Positions 58,172-64,000 of a stretch of DNA of 64,000 nucleotides are shown here, one piece after another; the stretch's first letter is position 1, and each line of letters starts with the position of its first letter. Under the pieces are notes generated by a model. That model had not been told where the DNA came from. It made no database searches and saw only the letters and a program-made list of their open reading frames with translations. Origin of the DNA: VFMC01 sp050248155 (GTDB taxonomy: Bacteria > Actinomycetota > Acidimicrobiia > Acidimicrobiales > Ilumatobacteraceae). The DNA lies in contig JBFWSW010000017.1 of assembly GCA_050248155.1 (NCBI GenBank), positions 12,248-76,247 of the forward strand, in the 5' to 3' direction. The position numbers and the translations under genes are program-made.

Positions 58172-60841
58172 TCACGGGCAGGCGCCGCCGAAGCAGACCC
58201 GTGCTGCCGCCAGGCGTTGCGCGAGTTGCGACAGCTCGTTCGCGGAGGGGTCGTTCGCCGGATTCCCGTCCTGCAGCACGTTGGTCAGCTCGAGCGGATC
58301 GGACTGCAACCGGTAGTACTCGACGAAGTCGAGGTTGCCGCTCTCGTCGTAGGTCTCGATGTACTTCCAGACGCCGTTGGACAGCGACGCCCAGCTCGGG
58401 GTCGGCCCGTTCGCGTCGTTGTCGTACCAGTACTCGGCGAAGTTCTCCGCTCGCGGAATGGCCGAGAACAACGACCGGCCGTCGAGGGGCTTGAGCGGTG
58501 TGATGCCGGCGGCTTCGAGGATCGTCGGCAGCAGATCGATCGTCTCGGTGCGCCGTGTGTCGATGCCGGGGGAGAGGTGCCCATCCCAACGCACGAGCAG
58601 CGGCACGCGCACCGAGGGCTCGTACGCGACGAACTTCTCCCAGCGGTCGTGATCGCCCCACAGAAAGCCGTTGTCGCTCGTGACGATCACGATCGTGTTG
58701 CCGAGCTCGCCGTCGGCGGTGAGCTGCGTGAGCATCGCGTCGATCTCGTCGTCGACGCTCATCAGCGCCCGCGCCTGGCTCTGACAGACGGCGAGGACGT
58801 ACGCCGGATCGGGGACGACCCAGCTCATGTGGGGCGGCTTGTCGCTCTTGTCCGGCTCTCCGGGCTGCACGCAGTTGCCCACGGGTGCGCTCGCGTACTT
58901 CGCCTCTGGTACCGCCAGCGTCTTCCAGCCTCCCTCGATGTGTGGCGCCTGGGGAGCGAAGTACGCGAACCAGGGCTGCGCGTCGTTCGACTCGAACCCG
59001 TGCACGTATCCGCGCAGCGCCGATCCGAGGAACGTCGTGGAGTACTGAGACACCTGCTGCGCGACGCCGTCGACCCTCGCCGTGTAGTTCGTGTACCCGC
59101 CCTTGATCACCGTGTGCCGATCGAAGTCGGGCGGCGCCGTTGCGTCGGGCCACGACAGGAGGAACTTGCCCGCCATCGCGGTCCGGTAGCCGGCCGCGTC
59201 GAGGTAGTGCGCCATCGTGAAGTCCTGGTCGAGCAGGAGCGCCTCGCCCTGGTGCTCGATGCCGTTGTTGTGCGAGTAGCGACCGGTGAACAACGTCGAG
59301 CGACTCGGACAGCAGGATGGGATGGTCACGTAGTTGTTCGGGTAGGTGACGCCGCTCGCCATCCAGGCAGCGGTCTTCGGCATGTACGTCAATGCGTCGA
59401 AGCGAGCGTCGTCCATGTTGATCAGCAACACGTTCGGCCGTCCGCCGGAAGGTGGTGCCGTCGTGGTCGTGGTCGACGTCGATGTCGTCGTCGAGGGCGA
59501 GGCCGGACCGGTCGTGGTCGGGCTCGAGGTCGGTGGTGGCGCGACCTCGCCGCACGCCGTGCCCGGACCGGGCGGCGACGAGCCGACGATGTATGCCGTG
59601 ACGTCGACGATCAGATGCGTCGAACCACTGTTGAACAGGCAGATCGTGCCGTCCGATCCGAGCCGCGAGATCACGGCGTTGGGCACGGTCTGACCAGTGA
59701 CGTAGTTCAGGTTCGACGCGTTGGGCCGAGCGACGCCCGCGGGGAACACGGTGACGAAGCCCGGTTGGGTCGGCTGGTCGACCGTGACGTTCACGACGAC
59801 GGAGGCGTTGGCCGGGATCGGTGCGCGGTCGGCGACCGTCAGCGGCGTGGTCGTGCCGGCCCCGCGCAGCCCGATCCCGACGAACTGCCCGTCGGCGGTC
59901 GTCCCGTCAGCGCGCGTGTCGAGCAGGCGCGCCGGGCTCGGCAGCGGCACCACGACCGACGACGTGGCGACGTAGCCGGCGACGTCGACGATGAGGTGCG
60001 CCGTCGCGGACGTGAACACGCAGACGGTGCCGCCGGATCCGAGCCGCGCGATCACAGCGTTCGGGACGGTCTGGCCGATGACGTAGTTGAGGTTGGACGC
60101 GTTGGGTCGCATCGTCCCGCACGGGTACACGGTCACGAACCCGGCAGTCTCCGGTTCGGCGACCGTGACGTTGAGGACGGCCGAGGCGACCCCTGTCGGG
60201 ATGGCAGCGCGACCGTCGATCTGCACCACGGCGGAGGTTCCGGCGGCGACGATGCCGCCGCCGGCAGAGCGGCCGTCGACGGTGACGCCGTCGGAGCGAG
60301 AGTCGAACAGCCGTGCGGGCGCAACGAGGGGTGTGAACGTCTCGACACCCGGGAAGTACCCGGTGACGTCGACGACGAAATGCGTCGCGGCCACGTTGAA
60401 GAGGCACACTGCGCCGGAGATGCCGACCTTCGCGATGACGAGGTTGGCGACGGTCTGCCCGGTGACGTAGTTGAGGTTCGATGAGATCGGTCGTGCCGCA
60501 CCACACGGGAAGACCGTGATGAAACCGTCACCCGCCGCCTCGGTGACCGTCACGTTCAGGACGACGACACCGGCGTCGACCGGGATGCCTGCGCGTCCGG
60601 CCAGCGACAGCGGCAACGTGGACCCGTAGGCCTGGATGCCCGTGGCGGAGAACTGCCCATCGACCGTCGCGCCCTCAGCACGCGTGTCGAGCACCCGCAC
60701 CGGCGCCGGGAGCGACACATACCCGGTCGCCGCGGCATCCGCTGAGCGTGAGGGGGAGGACGACATGGCGACGACCGCCGCGACGAGCACGGCGACTGCT
60801 GCCGCCCCAGCCGACCGTGATCGACCACACGAACCAGGCAC
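58172..60841 (-). CDS. Secreted sulfatase with three surface modules
   Basis: An 889-residue exported enzyme. Start GTG 60841 is supported by GGGGAGGTGG just upstream; ATG 60883 would add 14 residues. Residues about 1-38 form a signal peptide. Three ~127-residue modules (about 39-165, 166-293, 294-420), each near-ending N-Y-V-x-G-Q-T-V-x-N and V-D-V-x-x-Y, lead to a Pro/Thr linker (about 421-467). The sulfatase follows from N-V-L-L-I-N-M-D-D-A, with the formylglycine motif S-C-C-P-S-R (C-x-P-x-R) and S-D-N-G-F-L-W-G-D-H. It probably cleaves sulfate esters from external polysaccharides; a formylglycine-generating enzyme must be elsewhere. Confidence 0.9.
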   Translation of the reverse strand: MPGSCGRSRSAGAAAVAVLVAAVVAMSSSPSRSADAAATGYVSLPAPVRVLDTRAEGATVDGQFSATGIQAYGSTLPLSLAGRAGIPVDAGVVVLNVTVTEAAGDGFITVFPCGAARPISSNLNYVTGQTVANLVIAKVGISGAVCLFNVAATHFVVDVTGYFPGVETFTPLVAPARLFDSRSDGVTVDGRSAGGGIVAAGTSAVVQIDGRAAIPTGVASAVLNVTVAEPETAGFVTVYPCGTMRPNASNLNYVIGQTVPNAVIARLGSGGTVCVFTSATAHLIVDVAGYVATSSVVVPLPSPARLLDTRADGTTADGQFVGIGLRGAGTTTPLTVADRAPIPANASVVVNVTVDQPTQPGFVTVFPAGVARPNASNLNYVTGQTVPNAVISRLGSDGTICLFNSGSTHLIVDVTAYIVGSSPPGPGTACGEVAPPPTSSPTTTGPASPSTTTSTSTTTTTAPPSGGRPNVLLINMDDARFDALTYMPKTAAWMASGVTYPNNYVTIPSCCPSRSTLFTGRYSHNNGIEHQGEALLLDQDFTMAHYLDAAGYRTAMAGKFLLSWPDATAPPDFDRHTVIKGGYTNYTARVDGVAQQVSQYSTTFLGSALRGYVHGFESNDAQPWFAYFAPQAPHIEGGWKTLAVPEAKYASAPVGNCVQPGEPDKSDKPPHMSWVVPDPAYVLAVCQSQARALMSVDDEIDAMLTQLTADGELGNTIVIVTSDNGFLWGDHDRWEKFVAYEPSVRVPLLVRWDGHLSPGIDTRRTETIDLLPTILEAAGITPLKPLDGRSLFSAIPRAENFAEYWYDNDANGPTPSWASLSNGVWKYIETYDESGNLDFVEYYRLQSDPLELTNVLQDGNPANDPSANELSQLAQRLAAARVCFGGACP

Positions 60842-60943
60842 GTTCCACCTCCCCGAGACAGGTTCCGACAAGGACCGGACCATCGTCCGTCCGGGCGCGG
60901 CGACGCGCCAGGACCGAAGGTCCCATCGCGATGCTCGAGAGAG

Positions 60944-60960
60944 TCTGGACTGAGTCCAGA
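60944..60960. promoter_or_regulatory. Fur-family operator palindrome upstream of fur-katG
   Basis: TCTGGACT-G-AGTCCAGA, a perfect 8-1-8 palindrome over the -35 region of fur (TAAGGT -10 at 60969-60974, 17 bases after TGGACT). It fits autoregulation by the fur product. The sulfatase gene on the other strand starts 103 bases away and may also be affected. Confidence 0.75.
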
Positions 60961-60968
60961 ATCGGGCG

Positions 60969-60974
60969 TAAGGT
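60969..60974 (+). promoter_or_regulatory. Leaderless -10 (TAAGGT) for fur-katG
   Basis: TAAGGT six bases before GTG 60981. Confidence 0.5.
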
Positions 60975-60980
60975 CGGACC

Positions 60981-61430
60981 GTGGCTGATGCGACATTCGT
61001 CGACCCCGCCGACACCCTCCGCCGGGTCGGCTTGCAGGTCACCGCCCAGCGCGTCGCCGTGCTGCGCGCCGTCTCCGAACGTCCGCACGCGACCGCCGAC
61101 GACATCGACCGAGCTGTTCGGTCCGTGCTCCGCTCGGTCTCGCGCCAAGCCGTCTACGACGCGCTCGCTGCGTTCACCGACAAGGGCCTCGTCCGCCGCA
61201 TCCAGCCGGCCGGGTCTCCTGCTCGGTACGAGCGGCGGGTGGGCGACAACCACCACCACCTCATCTGCCGCGTCTGCAACCGGACGATCGACGTCGATTG
61301 CGCCGTCGGCGACACACCGTGCCTCACCGCAGCCGACTCCGCTGGGTATGAGATCGACGAGGCCGAGGTCATCTACTGGGGCCGCTGCCCCGACTGCCAG
61401 AACACCGCAACCGCACGCACGAAGGAGTAG
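60981..61430 (+). CDS. furA: Fur family peroxide-sensing repressor (FurA/PerR-like)
   Basis: A 149-residue Fur-family regulator. The DNA-binding winged helix covers L-R-R-V-G-L-Q-V-T-A-Q-R-V-A-V-L, and the metal region N-H-H-H-L-I-C-R-V-C, with a second Cys pair W-G-R-C-P-D-C for structural zinc. Genes of this type directly before katG respond to peroxide and control katG. GTG start; TAG six bases before the katG ATG, with the katG Shine-Dalgarno inside its end. Autoregulation by the palindrome at 60944 is likely. Confidence 0.92.
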   Translation: MADATFVDPADTLRRVGLQVTAQRVAVLRAVSERPHATADDIDRAVRSVLRSVSRQAVYDALAAFTDKGLVRRIQPAGSPARYERRVGDNHHHLICRVCNRTIDVDCAVGDTPCLTAADSAGYEIDEAEVIYWGRCPDCQNTATARTKE

Positions 61431-61436
61431 CCCGCC

Positions 61437-63647
61437 ATGCCCGACGAAGCGACACGTAGCACCAGCGAGAGTGAGAACCCGGCGATCCCGTCGCCGCAGC
61501 CGAAGACCGATCACCGGCCGCGCAGCAACCGCGACTGGTGGCCGAACCAGCTCGACCTCAGCGTGCTGCACCAGCACTCCCCGCGCGGCAACCCGCTCGG
61601 CGCGGGCTTCGACTACGCAGCTGAGTTCGCGCAGCTCGACGTCGAGGCGTTGAAGCGCGACCTCGTCGAGGTGATGACGACCTCGCAGGACTGGTGGCCG
61701 GCCGACTACGGCCACTACGGCCCGCTCTTCATCCGGATGACGTGGCACCAGGCCGGGACCTATCGCATCGAGGACGGTCGTGGCGGTGGCGGTGACGGCG
61801 CCCAGCGGTTCGCGCCGCTGAACAGCTGGCCCGACAACGCGAACCTCGACAAGGCCCGGCGCCTCCTGTGGCCGGTGAAGCAGAAGTACGGCCAGAAGGT
61901 GTCGTGGGCCGATCTGCTCGTCCTCGCCGGCAACGTCGCGCTCGAGTCGATGGGGTTCCGAACGTTCGGCTTCGGCTTCGGCCGTAAGGACGTGTGGGAG
62001 CCCGAAGAGATCTTCTGGGGCCCCGAGGACACCTGGCTCGGCGACGAGCGCTACAGCGCCGAACGAGACCTGTCGAACCCGCTCGGTGCGGTGCAGATGG
62101 GCCTGATCTACGTGAACCCCGAGGGTCCCAACGGCAATCCCGATCCGCTCGCCGCAGCACGCGACATCCGCGAGACGTTCCGCCGCATGGCGATGAACGA
62201 CGAGGAGACGGTCGCCCTCATCGCCGGCGGCCACACGTTCGGCAAGTGCCACGGCAACGGCGACCCCAGCCTGATCGGGCCCGAGCCCGAGGGCTGCCCG
62301 GTGCACGGCATGGGTCTCGGGTGGCAGAACGCCAACGGGACGGGCAAGGGCAAGGACACCGTCACGAGCGGACTCGAGGGCGCCTGGACACCCCAGCCGA
62401 CCACGTGGGACAACGGCTACCTCGAGACCCTCTTCGGGTACGAGTGGGAGCTGACCAAGAGCCCGGCGGGCGCGTTCCAGTGGAAGCCGAAGGACGGCGC
62501 CGGCGCCGACACGGTGCCCGACGCGCACGACCCCTCGGTGCGGCATGCGCCGATGATGCTGACCACCGACCTCGCGCTGCGGTTCGACCCCGTGTACGAG
62601 CCCATCTCACGCCGGTTCCTCGAGCATCCTGACGAACTGGCCGACGCGTTCGCCAAGGCGTGGTACAAGTTGCTGCACCGCGACATGGGTCCGGTGTCGC
62701 GGTTCCTCGGTCCGTGGGTGCCCGAGCCACAGCTGTGGCAGGACCCGGTCCCGGCAGTCGACCACGAGTTGGTCGACGCGAGTGACATCGCTGCGCTCAA
62801 GGTCCGGCTGCTCGACTCGGGGCTGTCGATCTCGCAGCTCATCAGCACTGCGTGGGCGTCGGCTGCGAGCTTCCGCGGCACCGACAACCGTGGCGGGGCG
62901 AATGGCGCGCGCATCCGCCTCGCTCCGCAGAAGGACTGGGAGGTCAACGAGCCCGCCGAGCTCGCCAAGGTGCTGCCCGTCATCGAGCAGATCCAAGAGG
63001 CGTTCAACGACGGCCAGCCGGGGAACAAGGAGGTGTCGCTCGCCGACCTCATCGTCCTCGGTGGGTGTGCCGCCATCGAGCAGGCAGCCAGGGCGGCGGG
63101 TCACGATGTGACCGTGCCGTTCTCGCCGGGTCGGACCGATGCCTCGCAGGACCAGACCGATGTCGAGGCCTTCGAGGTGCTCGAGCCCAGGGCCGATGGG
63201 TTCCGCAACTACTACCGCGCCGGCGACAAGCTGCCGCCCGAGCAGCGACTGCTCGACCGGGCCAACCTGTTGACGCTCACCGCGCCCGAGATGACCGCCC
63301 TCGTCGGTGGCCTCCGTGTGCTCGACACCTGCCACGGTGGCTCGAAGCTCGGCATCCTCACCGATCGTCCGGGCACCCTGACCAACGACTTCTTCGTCAA
63401 CCTGCTCAGGCCCGGCGTCGAGTGGCGTACCTCGACCACCTCCGAGAACGTGTACGAGTGCACCGACGCGTCCACCGGTCAGGTGACGTGGACGGCCACC
63501 GCCGTCGATCTCGTCTTCGGTGCGAACTCGCAGCTGCGAGCGATCGCCGAGGTGTACGGCAGCGACGACGGCACGGACCGATTCGTCCGCGACTTCGTCG
63601 CCGCCTGGGACAAGGTGATGAACCTCGACCGGTTCGACCTGCGCTGA
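61437..63647 (+). CDS. katG: Catalase-peroxidase KatG
   Basis: A 736-residue bifunctional heme enzyme that removes hydrogen peroxide. The distal motif is M-T-W-H-Q-A-G-T-Y-R (Trp for the covalent adduct). The Y of L-I-Y-V-N-P-E-G and M of R-R-M-A-M-N complete the Met-Tyr-Trp set, and the proximal heme-ligand segment is I-A-G-G-H-T-F-G-K-C-H-G. The C-terminal, heme-free domain repeats the fold. It is in one operon with the Fur-family gene. Good Shine-Dalgarno (GAAGGAG). In mycobacteria KatG activates isoniazid. Confidence 0.97.
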   Translation: MPDEATRSTSESENPAIPSPQPKTDHRPRSNRDWWPNQLDLSVLHQHSPRGNPLGAGFDYAAEFAQLDVEALKRDLVEVMTTSQDWWPADYGHYGPLFIRMTWHQAGTYRIEDGRGGGGDGAQRFAPLNSWPDNANLDKARRLLWPVKQKYGQKVSWADLLVLAGNVALESMGFRTFGFGFGRKDVWEPEEIFWGPEDTWLGDERYSAERDLSNPLGAVQMGLIYVNPEGPNGNPDPLAAARDIRETFRRMAMNDEETVALIAGGHTFGKCHGNGDPSLIGPEPEGCPVHGMGLGWQNANGTGKGKDTVTSGLEGAWTPQPTTWDNGYLETLFGYEWELTKSPAGAFQWKPKDGAGADTVPDAHDPSVRHAPMMLTTDLALRFDPVYEPISRRFLEHPDELADAFAKAWYKLLHRDMGPVSRFLGPWVPEPQLWQDPVPAVDHELVDASDIAALKVRLLDSGLSISQLISTAWASAASFRGTDNRGGANGARIRLAPQKDWEVNEPAELAKVLPVIEQIQEAFNDGQPGNKEVSLADLIVLGGCAAIEQAARAAGHDVTVPFSPGRTDASQDQTDVEAFEVLEPRADGFRNYYRAGDKLPPEQRLLDRANLLTLTAPEMTALVGGLRVLDTCHGGSKLGILTDRPGTLTNDFFVNLLRPGVEWRTSTTSENVYECTDASTGQVTWTATAVDLVFGANSQLRAIAEVYGSDDGTDRFVRDFVAAWDKVMNLDRFDLR

Positions 63648-63659
63648 GACGGCCGCGCC

Positions 63660-64000
63660 CTACCGCCAGCGCACGAGGCTGCCTGAATCGACGGGGAGGC
63701 TGATCCCCGACACGGCGCGTGACGCGTCCGAAGCGAGGTACAGCACGGCGTCGCTGATGTCGCGCTCGTCCACGGGTTGATACACGCGCGCGGTGTGTGC
63801 GGCCAACTCGGTGTGACCATTCCAGTACTCCTGGACGACATCGCTGGTCGTGAGCGGCGTGTCGACGCCCGACGGGTGGATGGCGTTCACGCGGATGGCG
63901 TGCTGGGCGAGGTCGGACGCGGTCATCTTCATCAACCCGATCAGTCCCCACTTCGAAACGGTGTACGACGTGAACGCGACGTCGTCGTTCGACACGGTCT
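63660..64000 (-). CDS. SDR family oxidoreductase, C-terminal part (5' end outside window)
   Basis: The frame is open to the window edge, so only about 113 residues are visible. The catalytic Y-T-V-S-K (Y-x-x-x-K) is near the start of the visible part, with R-V-N-A-I-H-P-S-G-V-D-T-P and the C-terminal L-A-S-D-A-S-R-A-V-S-G-I-S-L-P-V-D-S-G typical of classical SDRs. Residue pattern suggests an NAD-dependent alcohol/ketone dehydrogenase such as those for bicyclic or steroid substrates. It converges on katG 12 bases away. Confidence 0.9.
   Translation of the reverse strand, partial: TVSNDDVAFTSYTVSKWGLIGLMKMTASDLAQHAIRVNAIHPSGVDTPLTTSDVVQEYWNGHTELAAHTARVYQPVDERDISDAVLYLASDASRAVSGISLPVDSGSLVRWR

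Overview
The window is a 64 kb piece of a high-GC actinobacterial chromosome with no plasmid, phage or insertion-sequence genes. Several things point to Acidimicrobiia (Ilumatobacter-like relatives): the rimP-nusA-ylxR-infB block followed by rbfA-truB-ribF, a DsbA-fold protein of the mycothiol-linked Rv2466c type, secreted proteins built from the module ending V-V-D-V-x-G-Y-F, and many apparently leaderless genes. In those genes a TAnnnT hexamer, often exactly TAGCGT, lies 5-9 bases before the start codon. The lineage is an inference from gene content, because no rRNA gene is present.

Layout. 1-618 is the 3' end of a cytochrome P450. 619-1535 is a decayed stretch with a repeat element, an aldo/keto reductase remnant and another gene fragment. 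1536-7529 holds lipid and redox enzymes: a nitronate monooxygenase / M20 peptidase / YjbR operon, a geranylgeranyl-reductase-type flavoprotein, and a dehydrogenase plus hydratase-2 pair. 7548-17592 is the translation and transcription core: proS, then rimP-nusA-ylxR-infB behind a leader hairpin, a DsbA-like gene, rbfA-truB and ribF. 17610-22944 (minus strand) has a NitT/TauT-type ABC importer whose binding protein is separated from its permease and ATPase by three enzymes, one a chorismate mutase-VOC fusion. 22971-24065 is a frameshifted AbiEi/DUF559 gene bracketed by two near-identical 43-45 bp palindromes. 24100-28364 is rpsO-pnp-M16 peptidase.

28499-34441 has a secreted glycosidase, a two-gene wHTH/membrane operon with two operators, dapB, thiol peroxidase and two enoyl-CoA hydratase genes. 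34518-38723 has a DUF2807 protein, a membrane protein and a polar amino-acid ABC importer. 38833-40592 is a TetR gene with a clear operator plus a diiron ferritin-like oxygenase. 40729-42343 holds two divergent methyltransferases. 42366-45726 is leader ORF-dapA-RNase J-lipoprotein. 45727-52668 holds a small membrane protein, a hydrolase, ftsK-rimO-pgsA-cinA and tRNA-Arg(UCU). 52789-64000 holds secreted module proteins, an apparent selenoprotein, a flavoprotein, a BTAD-hydrolase fusion, a sulfatase, fur-katG and a partial SDR.

The strongest unusual signals are four. (1) A ResA/TlpA-like gene at 53890-55005 has an in-frame TGA exactly where the catalytic thioredoxin cysteine should be, with a compact hairpin just downstream: a probable selenocysteine codon. 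(2) A broken endonuclease-like gene is bracketed by a duplicated long palindrome. (3) A leaderless -10 signature recurs before at least 22 genes. (4) Several operators can be read directly from sequence: the Fur-katG palindrome, the TetR 8-13-8 inverted repeat, the paired TTTCCTG operators, and ACAAGT repeats at 11 bp intervals.
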